A stretch of DNA of 64,000 nucleotides from Lineus longissimus. Lineage: Eukaryota > Nemertea > Pilidiophora > Heteronemertea > Lineidae. How positions within the stretch are numbered: position 1 is the first letter of the stretch; each line of letters starts with the position of its first letter. Under the pieces are notes generated by a model. The model did no database searches, was not told the DNA's origin, and saw nothing but the letters and a program-made list of their open reading frames with translations. The position numbers and the translations under genes are program-made. Shown in pieces: positions 34,020-45,714 of this stretch. The DNA lies in the NCBI RefSeq assembly GCF_910592395.1, contig NC_088312.1, positions 12,526,001-12,590,000 on the forward strand. Reading direction: 5' to 3'.

Positions 34020-35001
34020 CATAGTATCTGATTTCTGAAAGTGCTTCTTTGTATATTACTGTCTCGTCCTGGTACTGTACTGGTAAACAAGTAAGAAAGT
34101 GGCTTCAGGCTGTGTTTACTATGTACGTACATAAAGTATGACCAGGATAGTAAATGGTCTGGTACCCTTCGCCTCGGTTAAGTTTGAGCGCAAGTGTGTG
34201 ATGAGTGAGTGGTCATTACAGGTCCGCGGCATCGTCCAGCCTCTCAATATCGTCCAGCCTCTCAATACATATACTTCCTTTGAGGCCGTGCGCGGTCGGT
34301 TTAACCGTCGTCCTGTGTCACTTAAAAATTGCTTTGTGCAAAAAAGCGCACACCTCGGGCCTTGTTGGTTTCAACGACGATATCATGTAATGGATAATCC
34401 CGCCCCCTCCTCCCCCTCCCCAGAAAACATTGGATGTCCTCACGCAATGAAACGCTTGTCAGACCCCAATAGCCTTGTAACTATAACATTACAATCCAAA
34501 TGAATAGTTTTATCAGCCGATGTTATGGGATCATGCGATACCTCAACCAGTTTTCCATTAATGCATTTCTTCTGTAGTTATGAATCTAAAAATCCAATAA
34601 TAATGCGAACACCGGCTTCTAGACCGTCTTGCTGATTATTATGTCAACAAACAGGCGATGCTTCAAATGGCCACAAGAAGAGGAAATGAAAAAAAGGGAT
34701 TTTGTAATTGCTTCAACTGTAGAACCATCTCTGAGCCGACTTTCTCAGAAACAGCTTGTCACCTCGATCTGATCAAAGGTGCTTTTTTTCAATCACCTAG
34801 AGAGATTTCGAAGATTTAGTTAGATGATGACTAGAACTTTGTTATCAGAGTCAATATAACCTTATGTCGAGCTTTTAGGTGCATGGTCTGAAGACTTGTA
34901 TCAAAATCGTCCACGAGTCGTCCATTTCCCAATCAAGGTAACAGTTGGACCTTCTGAGAATTCTTAAGTAATCTTATAAGCCAGTGGTCACTAATTTATA
35001 A
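34020..35001. other. No gene recognised
   Basis: An 18-bp unit CGTCCAGCCTCTCAATAT-like is repeated twice at about 34231-34267. No coding support. Confidence 0.45.
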
Positions 35002-35155
35002 CACGGGTGTAGCTAGCGGGGGCGGGCGGGGGGGGGGGGGCAAATGCCTCTTCAGAAGTCACAAAAAATGTGTTTTTGACAATGATTTTGGCCGAAAAAA
35101 TTCAAAGAGTGTTATATTGCCCCCTCCCCAGACAAAAAAGCTAGCTACGCCGCTG
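35002..35155. mobile_element. Small MITE with GTAGCTAGC ends and poly(G)
   Basis: The left end CACGGGTGTAGCTAGC and the reverse complement of the right end, CAGCGGCGTAGCTAGC, match at 13 of 16 positions. A G-rich tract (G13 at 35028-35040) inside the left end faces CCCCCTCCCC inside the right end. CAG...GGCGTAGC-type ends recall hAT elements, but the expected 8-bp target duplication is not visible. Confidence 0.6.
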
Positions 35156-36829
35156 GATACAAGTCCTTTTCGTTTCTAAAAAAAACCTGAACCCGGCAAA
35201 AGGAAGAGGTGTCATAGGCCCTATATCACGTTAAGATCACATCATGATCGATACTCGAGTGATGGGACTCGAGGGTCGCCGCTGCAGCGCGCTGAGGTCG
35301 CCGTCAATAAATGTTACCATGGGCAATCACAACTAGATTATCACTAGGAAGGACAGACAGAACAAGTGACGTGCGTATTCGCCGAGTATGCCGTTGGATT
35401 TAACGACGCGCATTGCTGGTCGGAATCTTGGATACTCCGGTTGTAACCCACACAAATAAAATCGTGATGCTTTCTTAACTTAAAATTAAACTTAAAATGT
35501 TCATTTCATGAAAACTGGAGCTACAAATAGCTTTAGAAAAAGCTTTCAACATTTTTGTAGTTCAAGAGGAACGCCTACCCGATTTCAGAAAATACTCGGT
35601 TGTGGGATTTTGTAAATGGACTTGGATATTGGAGAAAGGAAGATTCAACAATATACACTTCAAAGTTGGAACTCAAATTGGAAATTTCAGATTTGTTGGA
35701 CTCGAAAAAATCGGATGTGCAGTTTGATTTTGATGGATTGGTTTATCATTTGGATAATCCTGTTTAAAAGGTATGTTAACGTTTAATATTTTTGCCACAG
35801 CCTCGCCGATCTATAATCATAGGCCTAACTACCTACTCATCTGGTGTTATTTTTAATCTGTAGATCATAACGTTATTTTGCCCTTACTCCACAGTAAAAA
35901 GATTCAGGCCTAGCCCGGTATATTATCTTTAAGCAAAACCCATTTGCAGCCCGGCCTAAATTCCCTTGTTTTTAACGAAAGAACGTTCATGGGGGGGGGG
36001 GGGTCGAAAGCCCAAAATCGGCAAAGGAAACTATTCGTTATCATTTTATCATTTCTTCTCACGCTGCATGCACTGCAATATTTTGTTCTTATAAAAGAAC
36101 AAGACATTGTCCGATTACGCCCAGGAGGAAGGTACTGCGCGATGGCGCCACAATCACCAAGTAGAAGGATAGCTTTTATTGACCAAAACCTCCGTTCATG
36201 AATTAACTGCAAAAGAGGATCGACGCTTTTCGCCGAGTTTTAAAAGTTGACGCTCGATTTCCACAGGCAGTGGACCTGAGCAAATAGTTCAACTTTCATC
36301 TTTTGTCAATAAGAACTCAATGGTTGTTTGCGGTGTGTCAATCGCCAAAATGCATGATCTTTGATGCGAAGTCAATACGAACATCATCTGTGAAATACGG
36401 GATTGAGGAAACGTCAATTATCACTGCCAAGTTGATTACATATCGACACCTGCTTTGGCCGACTCGGCTTGAAGAAGCAGTGTCTTGAAAGACTCTTGTA
36501 GAGGTAACATATTGGTTGTCGGCCTTCAAGGACAAAGACGGGTCACATCTAAATCTTCAAAATGATGACGAAGACACCAGATCCCAGCGGACGCCAGGGG
36601 ATCCCAATGTTCAAAAAGAGCACGCAAACAAGTCATTTGGTCACGGTTTAGCTTTTGCAATAATACCATTAATTTAAAGATAAAGAATTATAGATGTATT
36701 TCAGCTTCACCATTATCTCCTCCAGTGGAGCATTGCTAGTTTTTCTTGAAACGAATTTGAATCAGTGAAATCCATTATTTCATTATTTTTCATTACAGTG
36801 TGACTCTATAAATTAAAGTGAACATAATC
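35156..36829. other. No gene recognised; G13 tract
   Basis: A run of 13 G lies at 35991-36003 inside a fragment related to the 33467 repeat. Frames of up to 100 codons overlap on both strands and lack support. Confidence 0.45.
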
Positions 36830-38165
36830 TTGTTGGTGCAAAAAGTCATGGTAATATAAACGAGACTCACTAACGCAACACCTTGGTCATGGAAATGTAC
36901 AATGTAAGCTTGTTGGTGAAAAGAGAGATTCACTAACACAACACCTTATCCATGGTGATATAATCTTGTTGGTGCAAAAAGTTACGCACGAAAGCAACAT
37001 CCTGACCGTGGTAATACAATCCTGTTGTTGAGAAAGAGAGATTCATTAGCGCAATATCCTGGCCGTGGAATACAATCCTGTTGTTCAGAAAAAGAGATAC
37101 ATTAGCGCAACATCCTGGCCGTGGTAATACAATCCTGTTGTTGAGAAAAAGAGATTCATTAGCGCAACATCCTGGCCGTGGTAATTCAATCCTGTTGATG
37201 AGAAAAAGAGATACATTAGCGCAACATCCTGGCTGTGGAATACAATCCTGTTGATGAGAAAAAGAGTAGCGCAACATCCTGGCGATGGTAATACAATCCT
37301 GTTGTTGAGAAAAAGAGATACATCAGCGCAACATCCTGGCCGTGGAATACAATCCTGTTGATGAGAAAAAGAGATACATTAGCGCAACATCCTCGCCATG
37401 GTAATACAATCCTGTTGTTGAGAAAAAGAGATACATTAGCGCAACATCCTGGCCGTAGAATACAATCCTGTTGTTCAGAAAAAGAGATACATTAGCGCAA
37501 CATCCTGGCCGTGGTAATACAATCCTGTTGTTGAGAAAAAGAGATTCATTAGCGCAACATCCTGGCCGTGATAAGACAATCCTGTTGTTGAGAAAAAGAG
37601 ATACATTGGTGCAACATCCTGGCCGTGGTAAGACAATCCTGTTGTTGAGAAAAAGAGATACATTAGCGCAACATCCTGGCCGTGGAATATAATCCTGTTG
37701 GTGAGAAAAAGAGATGCATTAGCGTAACATCCTGGCCGTGGAATACAATCCTGTTGTTGAGAAAAAGAGATACATTAGTGCAACATCCTGGCCGTGGCAA
37801 TACAATCCTGTTGTTGAGAAAAAGAAACACATTAGCGCAACATCCTGGCCGTGGTAATACAATCCTGTTGTTGAGAAAAAGAGATATACTAGTGCAACAT
37901 CCTGGCCGTGGTAATACAATCCTGTTGTTGAGAAAAAGAGATTCATCAACGCAACATCCTGGCCATGGTAATATAATCTTGTTGGTGCAAAAAGAGATTC
38001 ACTACGCATCACCTTGTTCATGGCAATCTAATATTGTTGGTGCAAAAATGAACGCAGTAATGCAACACCTTGGTCGTGAGTGCCATAAGTGTAATGAAAT
38101 CTTGTAGGTGCAAAAAGAGATTCCCTTACCAGTAACACAACTTCTTGGTTATGGTATAATGTTGT
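36830..38165. repeat. 57-bp minisatellite, about 23 units
   Basis: Units start CATCCTGGCCGTGGTAATAC and end in AGAGATACATTAGCGCAA; most are 57 or 56 bases, and one near 37265 lacks seven. The core (about 37000-37980) is homogeneous, while units at both edges are diverged (TTGTTGGTGCAAAAAG, CACCTTGGTCATGG). This is the usual pattern of a satellite homogenised in its centre. The frames up to 141 codons, reading RDTLAQHPGRGNTILLL on the plus strand, switch at every 56-bp unit and are not coding. Confidence 0.93.
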
Positions 38166-38673
38166 TGATGCCAAAATGCTGCATGAACGCAACCCTGGAA
38201 AAGACTTGTAAAAGTATAATTACCGGTACTCATTTGACCTATTGTGTGGTAAAATAAAGTGATAGTTTGATGCACCATAAGTCTGACTGGAGCCTTTCCC
38301 GTTATTTTAGCCTAAGTCTATTGCTGGCGGTAATAACGCTGGAGCAACAACAAAAAGATTAGGCGAGTTCGTGGCTGAATCGTCTTCATGGCCAATAACA
38401 GTTCGAGGCAACTCTGGGGTCACAGGGTTCTTGGAAAAGGAGCTTTATATGTTATAGGATAGTTCGGGTTCGGACAAGTTTGGTTTTTTCCAACCTAGTG
38501 CTTATTGAGGTTACTGGTCCGCCTGTCACGGGAATGATAACTGACCAAACCCGAGGTACAGTCCAAATCACAAATGACATCCGTTCTGCTTTGACGCGTG
38601 ACGTACCAGTGGCGGCTTTTCTCTCTATTTTACGCTCGACCTATGCGCTTGACTTACGCGTGACCTACGCGTA
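38166..38673. other. No gene recognised
   Basis: The right part is rich in ACGCGT and CGCGTGACC-like words next to the following MITE. No coding signal. Confidence 0.5.
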
Positions 38674-39019
38674 TGGTAGGCCGTAGTGGACATAAATGCC
38701 GATTTATGTTCTAGAACAGAATTCCTGTTCAGCGATTGGTTGATTAATGGTCTGGAACAGAATTCCTGTACTGTGATTGGCTGATTTATGTTCTAGACCA
38801 TTGTTCCTGGCCAATGATTGGTCGATTAATGGCCTAGAACAGAATTATTGTACTGTGATTGGCTGATTTATGTTCTAGACCATTATTCCTGGTCAGTGAT
38901 TGGTTGATTAATGGTCTTGAACAATATTCTTGTTCTCCTATCGATCAAATTATGTTCTAGAACACAAATAATTATATTCTAGAACATAAATCGGCATTTA
39001 TGTCCACTACGGCCTACCA
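38674..39019. mobile_element. MITE with 43-bp perfect TIR and 41-bp internal repeats
   Basis: The first 43 bases (38674-38716) are the exact reverse complement of the last 43 (38977-39019); the ends begin TGGTAGGCCGTAGTGGACAT. TA flanks both ends (38672-38673 and 39020-39021), the Tc1/mariner-style target duplication. Between the arms are about six 41-bp tandem units that alternate in type (GATTGGYTGATT then TATGTTCT or AATGGTCT), giving an 82-bp dimer periodicity. There is no coding capacity. Confidence 0.9.
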
Positions 39020-39021
39020 TA

Positions 39022-39794
39022 TACGCGCTGGGTAGCGTGTCAATGACGCGCCACACGTAATATCAAACGCGCCACTTGTAATATCAAAATGAATCGTTTT
39101 AAAGTTTAAGTGAGAAAAGTTGTGCTTTAGATTGCTCTTGATAAAATCATTACATCGAAGCACAACGCGATAACAGAGGTGATGGGTTGTAACTCGTGTG
39201 AGATGCAATACCCACTGCCGTTCCTGGACGCGATCTCTAACAGTTATGCGGAGGCTTTTGGACGTGTATACTGTTTTTAACAATTACCAAAGTGCTCAGC
39301 TATACTACAAAAAAAACGGGAATCGCGTAAAACGTGCTGAATGGATCGACAAAAAATTCTCTGATGGCGCAATTTTTTCCAGAGAATGTTACCATTTTAC
39401 TCGGCACACTTTGTTGATCATGAAACATACACGTAATTCCCGGCATTATAATACAAAAGCATTGAGCTCGAAACAAAAAAATAAACAAGGCGATTGTTTT
39501 AGATACGCCCTTTACATGATGTCTTTGCAGAACTACAGGCGAGTAATATCACGCGCTGAATGTAACGCAAATAGACCGAATTCTGTACTCTATAATGAGA
39601 AATAGATTTCAAAATGATTATCATTCAAGTGGTTGTAATAGCCAGACATTTGTAGACAAATGGTGATTTGCTTCAATATTTATTGAACGTTTTCTGTTTG
39701 TATAATTGATAGAAACATCTTTCATTTACTGACATTCATCATAGCGCGATCGATGCATATTCGTTCCACATTAGCGATCTATAAGTCTAAAATA
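39022..39794. other. No gene recognised
   Basis: The longest plus frame (39198-39605) does not resemble a known protein and opposes a minus frame of 89 codons. No splice support was seen. Confidence 0.45.
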
Positions 39795-39970
39795 CCTGGA
39801 TTTCGAACGAACCGCACTAGTGTATTAAAATGCACTATGCGCAAACGTAGCCTCGTTTTGAATTCAGCGGTAATGGTTAGGCAACCATAACCGCCTGGGT
39901 TGGTGCAAAATGTGGAAGCTGTCAAAAAGCATTTAAAACCACACATTTCGTTATTCAATTTGAGATATTT
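39795..39970 (-). repeat. Dispersed repeat, copy 2 (inverted)
   Basis: This is the minus-strand counterpart of 31501-31660, with the same word order. The GGTTATGGTTGCCTAACC core is kept almost unchanged. The two copies lie about 8 kb apart in opposite orientation. Confidence 0.75.
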
Positions 39971-41062
39971 ATGAGTTCTGGGTACTTTACTTTTTCGAAT
40001 TACATGTATTACATGTAGTTCTCGGGTACGCTTGGCAAAAAGATGCCTAACTATCAGCCCAGCGTTCACTTTGACAAATACATTCATTGCTAATCAGCCG
40101 AGTAAACTGTTCCCTTAGAGATGTGTGGACTTTAGGCGAAACATTGCGTATTCTTTATTTCACTATAATTGCAATGAGCGCAGAAACCAGCCTGGAGCAA
40201 ATACAATTTCTGATTAGTAAAGGAATGCCCACAAACAAAATACATCACCTTCAATTAATTCATTGGTTGCATTTGTGAAATTCTTTGTTGTAGTTTGCTA
40301 GATGACAGAATGTTCGCGACATGAGCTCCAAGTCATGCACACAATTAGAGAACGCGTGTGGCACTTTGGAGCTGTGATCACGAGAATGTCTCTGATGGAA
40401 ATGGCGGCGTACATTAAACCTTGGATTGTCAACCTCGTTTGCTTTGGTAATTTTACAATTATTGTGAGTTGGAGGCGGATATAGAATGATTGGCACAATT
40501 GGAGAATCTCAGGTAAATTGCCAAGAAAAGGTCATCACTAGTAAAATGTTCTATAGCTAACCCTTACCAAAACCTCTCTTTGAAGCATTTGCCAGGGATT
40601 CTGCAATCAAGCCGAATAATTTAATAATCATATTCTTACAAGAATATTACTAAGAATAAGTGGCAGCATATATTTATCAGGAATCCGAGTCGGGTCCGGT
40701 TCTTAAAGAGTTTTACGAGGACTCCGAGTCGGATTATTACAAATTGATGAAAGTTGTTGTGGAGTCTTATTAAAAGATTCCTTCAAGGCGCAGAGCATAG
40801 TAAAATGCGCGCATCAGAGGTGACAGACGCTGCTGTTTTCACTGCGCCGCTCCGACAGTTATTACCCATCGCAATCAGCGCACGAGAATATTCTCCGCAA
40901 CAGAATCCTGAACCGGAAGAATTCGTTGCTATATGCGTGCATTGGGATTTTTTTAATCGTTTTGATGAAACGTAATGTCAGTCATCCCGCGCCTTGTCCA
41001 GCATCAATTATACATTCGAGCTTTTTGTTACTTCTGGTTCCGTTGCTTTATTTGCGGAAATC
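39971..41062. other. No gene recognised
   Basis: A plus frame starting at 40302 includes GAAATGGCGGCG and reads well for ~50 codons, but no donor or downstream exon is clear. TCCGAGTCGG occurs twice near 40686 and 40721. Confidence 0.4.
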
Positions 41063-41114
41063 ATGGGATTTTGCCTCACAGCGCTATTTGCTCTGTCGCA
41101 ATCTTCATGGACGG
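41063..41114 (+). CDS. Possible signal-peptide exon
   Basis: ATG at 41063 (AAATCATGG, a good Kozak context) opens MGFCLTALFALSQSSWTG. The frame is cut one base into the next codon by GTGAGT at 41115, a strong donor (phase 1). A short hydrophobic leader encoded on its own first exon is common in secreted and membrane proteins. No matching phase-1 acceptor exon was identified within the next 3 kb, and the ATG also lies inside a longer unspliced frame, so chance is quite possible. Confidence 0.2.
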
Positions 41115-41120
41115 GTGAGT

Positions 41121-43650
41121 CCCAAGGTGTGGTGAAGTTCGAATCTTGAGCGCATCAAAAAGGCGATGATTCTGATGTGAAATTAAAAAGTATCGGGTTG
41201 GAAGCATGAGCGTGAGTCAACCAGTAAGGGTACCACCGAGGGGGGGGGGGTACTATTTGCTCTAAAAAACAGTATTGGGCGATTAGTAATGTAACGTAGG
41301 GGAAGCCCGAGACCCCGGAGGTAACAAGCTGGGGGCTTCATTTTTCAAACTGAAGTACTGTTTGTAAATACACTCAAATAAAATGGTGCGCCACACCTTT
41401 TTCGCGAAAGTCTATTCGTTTGGCTCCAGCATTCATTTCCATCAATATCTTCCTACACTATCTCTCTAGGCGCAGGCGGTTAAATTGACGTATTCAGTGG
41501 TTTGAAACTGCATCGGGCTTGGCCTCTGGGGAGTACAAACATGTTTTTCAATAAATTCCGTCAGTTTGCGTTCAAGTTGATTCTGAATTCAAAGCCACTC
41601 GGGAATGCAGAAATTCTAATTTGAATGCTGAAAAAAATTTCGAAAATATTACAAGAATGTTATGCAGAAGAATGAAAGGTGCAGAAGCTTCAACTTTAAA
41701 AATTTGGAATTTATTAAAGGTGTCGGAATTTTCATTCCCTGCGGGGAATGTGAGGGACTTATTTTCAAGTCAAGTTGAGGGCTGCTCGTTCAACTAAGTT
41801 CCGCTGATGCATACGTAAAACGCGCCGAATTGAGAATTCTGGACGCTTTTGAAAGTTTTGCACGATCCCCGTGGGAAGAGTGTTTGTCGTCTGTAAGTAA
41901 GTAGGATCAAACCGAGGGAAGGTTCTGAAATACGCAAGGAGGGCACGCCTTGAATAATCCATTTGAGCTTCGTCTGAAATGCACGACAAGCTTATATGAC
42001 GAACGGTTTGTTCATAGACTCAGAATCCTTGATTCTGGCAACAAAATCGTTATGGGAATCAAGTAACGCTAGCTGGCTTTTTGAAACTAACGATGAATCT
42101 TAGTTATTGATCATTTTAAAAACTATGATTTTTGTCACAGAAAACCATAATTGATTTTTGATTTTGAAACTAAGATTTTTACAGCAAAGAACAGAATGAT
42201 TTTGTCTCAAAATGATCCATGAAATATCTGTCTTTTTGTAGTTTGCCATACAAGTTTTCAGTTCCGAATAAAAGTTGCCGTTGGCTGTGTTGGTTTTGGA
42301 TGAATATCCTCACTTGGTGGGTTATCGTTGTCGTTGGCCTGGGTGCTGGAGGTGGAACCTTTTGCATGGTGATCTAGTACTTAGTGTGTGGGGGTGGGGG
42401 TGGTGGATGGCCGAGGGGGGTCGTTCATGGCCGAGATAGAGAAACCTTTAATAGAACCCGAACGTCAGGTGCTAAGGTCCATTAGGTTCTGCTTCTTAAA
42501 GCTACCTTATAAGTTGTAAGCTTTCATTTTCTGCATATATCGATAGAGTCCATGTCCTGATTGATTCGGAGATCCCAATTCAGTATTTTTTATTGATCTA
42601 CTAATCGTATCATTGATGGTCGATTGAATCATTGGTTAGAGTGATCGCCGTATAGAATCGCAAATATCGGCAATATAATCAAATTATGTATAATAATGTC
42701 CGCGCGCTTGAGGTGCACGGTGTGAAGTGACATTTAGCCTTGCCTACTTCCATTATGATTATCAAGAAACATCTGGGTGGTGAACGCACACATGTTTATA
42801 TCCATCAATGTTCTCATATCACGGCTTCACAAACTTGAGTATTGCATGGGATTGTCATAGAAGAAATAACGTCGAAGTGTGATGCTGCCGTGATCTACCG
42901 GCTTCCCGTCAGGTTCCCCGACATGTTCCTTTAATCTTCGTCAACATCGGCAACTGTGGATCAGTTGCATTTTATGTTGTGATGCCTTCCTCAGCTGTCA
43001 CGTCCCGCAAAATCTCCCTTGTCGATACGCTCCAGTCTATCGAAGTGCGGTTTCGGGACGCCACATGATAGGAACTTGACGGGAACTTGTCGAGAGTCGG
43101 TGCATCACTCGCGTAACTGTCAAGCGTGTTGTTGTGAAACCCGTAAAAGGTCACCTCGGTCCACGGTGACTATAGTGTAATACCAGACTCGACAGGGAAT
43201 GGCTTGAAGAGCAGATCCGAAACACTCGAAAAGCACTGGCAGCTGATATGACGATATTGGAGGTGTGTTGTTCTCACATGTATGAATAGTACAAATCCAC
43301 TCGCAAAATGATGCAAACTACGACTCTGATCGGCCAGTGAGCATTTTCCGATGAATTCCGGCCAACATGAACGATTTCCTGACCACCTGTCAAGGATGAT
43401 TGTATTGGCTATACCGGAGTCTTTTCATTGTAAGACCCTGGCTATGCTGGCGGTGCTTAGGCAGCGAGACGTCGTTAGGGATGATAAAATCGGGCCAAAT
43501 AGGCGCGTTAATAGGCATTCATGCCAGAGGGCCTGTCTGCATACATATTTTTGTGCCTCAGCATCATTTACTAATGGCATGGCTTGGAGATTTGTCAATC
43601 GGATGGGAAGCCGTGCTGGCACCAGCGAGAACTAGCCGTTTTTTTTACAG
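41121..43650. other. No gene recognised; G11 tract
   Basis: A run of 11 G lies at 41240-41250. TTTTTGTCACAG (42130) and ATTTTTACAG (42183) look like splice acceptors but are not followed by convincing exons. Confidence 0.45.
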
Positions 43651-43803
43651 ATTTCCGATGACTGAAACACTTACTCCTATCGTTTGGTATTCTGATATGA
43701 CAACTGAACCTAGAGTACACATAGCCAAATTCACACAGCGATCGGGAAACATCATATACAAGTACCACTTGAGCATACATATAACAGACGAGCATACATG
43801 CAG
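43651..43803 (+). CDS. Possible internal exon of an unknown gene
   Basis: The segment lies between CGTTTTTTTTACAG and TGCAG|GTATCA, is exactly 153 bases, and stays open in the phase-2/phase-2 frame. The translation includes WYSDMTTEPRVHIAKFTQRS and ends ITDEHTC, with ordinary protein composition. I do not recognise a family. The frame is also open upstream of the acceptor, and a minus-strand frame overlaps, so this is suggestive only. Confidence 0.25.
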
Positions 43804-44676
43804 GTATCACGCAATTTGACCGACTATTGGCGTCGCCTGGCGTTAGAAATAAAAACTAGATTTAGTTGGACCAACAATCAATGTACGAACGGTGCACCCA
43901 TTTAAATACATTGTATAATGGTATTCTTCTGGTCTTTCAGGGAAGTGTCAATTCTTTTTAAAAAAGTCCCACAGAGAGAACCCTGCCGGCGTCATTGATT
44001 AGTGCGCTTGAAATGGAGCGAGCTGAGTGTAAGGCAATTTACGCTACTTGTCGCTCTCGCGTTGACTGTGAAAGAATTTTCTCTTTGAGCATGTCGAGTT
44101 GACTGGCGGCTGTAATTATCTCTACTGACCCGAAGGCAACATCCTTGCTTGTTTCCACTTTTTAACGGCAGAATTCTGTTTGTTTTCGAAGAAGACGAAA
44201 TGATTTCGCACGGCTTCCTGGCGGCTGGAATTCGATCAATATTTTTTGCGCAGGGTTTTATGTAAAAAGTCCACTGCACGGGTTCGCGATGTTGGTCGAT
44301 ATTCGTTTATTGGGTTATCATAGGAATGAAAAAAGGGACTTACATGTATGCTGTTGTCTATTCGATTTCGATGCTCAATCTGAATAAGGAAAACAATCCT
44401 TGTCCATTTTATGGATAAGAGTAAATGGGTTTCCACAGCATAAAATGTGATTGCGGGAAAGCATGCGTCAGTAGCTTTGTTATCTTATGCAGTGCACCCA
44501 AATCGAATCCAATCGACAAAAGCTTTAGCTTTGTGATGTCGCCATATGCCCCTTGCGATTCAAGTAAAATCGTATTCAGTGGAAACGGCAATACCCTGAG
44601 CTTTAGGATATTTTACTCCTACGTCATATACAAAAAATCGACAGGCGGGAGTGTATTGAAAACCATCGGTTATGCC
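43804..44676. other. No gene recognised
   Basis: Short overlapping frames only. The last ten bases (44667-44676, CGGTTATGCC) are the left copy of the direct repeat flanking the next element. Confidence 0.45.
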
Positions 44677-45396
44677 GAATGTAGGTAATAATGGCACTGG
44701 AAAAAAAGGCACTGGAAAAAAAGGTACGGAAAAAAGGCACTGGAAAAAAAGGCACTAGGAAAAAAAGGCACTAGGAAAAAAAGGCACTAGGTAAAAAAGG
44801 CACTGGAAAAAAAGGCACCAGGAAAAAAAGGCACTGGGTAAATAAGGCACTGGAAAAAAAGGCAGTGGAAAAAATGGCACCAAAGAAAATGTATGGGAAA
44901 TCTCTACTACATAGATAAAAAATAAAAATAAAAATTTCTATGTGCATTTCTATGTGTAGTTTCTACATCAACAGAATACTGGGTGGTCCAAAAAAACGGA
45001 ACAGCCTATTTTCAGTACCCTCCGACTAGAAAAACTAGCTTGGATAGGCAGGGAATCCTTATAAAAAATAATACAAAGATCATCCGATTTGGTCCAGTAG
45101 TTTAATCAAGTTAGATTCAGGGTTCCCTCACCAATAACCTATTTCTACAAGATACAATAGTTTCACAAGAGTGGCTATTGACATCTGCAAAACATTCTTG
45201 ATAAGTCTCATTGCAGTTTTATTGGTGAGAAAGACTTGGAAGCACATTACACTTAGCACATTACACATATAGAAATGAACGGGGGGGGGGGGGGGGCACC
45301 CCAAATGAATTTTTAACCTAGAGATTTCCTGGTGCCTTTTTTACCTAGTGCCTATTTTTCCGTACCGTTTTTTCCAGTGCCTTTATTACCGTCTAC
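44677..45396. mobile_element. Fold-back element with 10-bp flanking repeat
   Basis: CGGTTATGCC lies on both sides (44667-44676 and 45397-45406), as expected for a target-site duplication. The ends are inverted: GTAGGTAATAATGGCACTGG at left against GTAGACGGTAATAAAGGCAC at right. The left arm has about 13 tandem ~15-bp units of the GGCACTRGGAAAAAA type (44690-44885). The right arm repeats the same series in short form (GGCACTGG, GGTACGG, GGCACTAGG, GGCACC), and both arms then reach GGAAATCTCTA. The interior is non-coding, holds G16 (45281-45296), and includes a mariner-end-like GGTCCAAAAAAACGGAAC at about 44985. Confidence 0.82.
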
Positions 45397-45406
45397 CGGT
45401 TATGCC

Positions 45407-45714
45407 ATGTTTGCACGGAATCAGGCACCCAGACGAAATGCAAGTCAGATGTCTGCAAGTAACCGCAAATGCTTTGGCAAAGGTGCCACGGGAATTCCTT
45501 TCTGATTTACAGAAACCTCACTAGCGCATAGAGTGTTAACAAGTGCCGGAGATAGCGTCACAAAGAAACAATTGATTGATCGTGCACCCAATCAAGTCCT
45601 GGCATTGAGTCCGGAACATTATTGAAATCATGGATCGAATAAGTTTTAGCGTGGATAGCGGGAATGTCATCTCCTGGGCGTGATGGATATTTTATGTGGA
45701 GGTGGCTTTACAAG
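45407..45714. other. No gene recognised
   Basis: Host DNA between the fold-back element and the next tandem repeat; nothing recognised. Confidence 0.5.

Noticed and set aside
36933-38107. Several frames of 60-141 codons reading HPGRGNTILLL-type or its reverse
   Set aside because: They lie wholly in the 57-bp minisatellite and change frame wherever a 56-base unit occurs.
41270-41345. miRNA-like hairpin GAAGCCC...GGGCTTC
   Set aside because: Only a 7-bp stem with poorly paired interior.
44690-44712. AATGGCACTGG resembling the 5' end of miR-263
   Set aside because: It is part of the terminal repeat and tandem GGCACTGG units of the fold-back element; the bases after the seed differ and no miRNA hairpin is formed.
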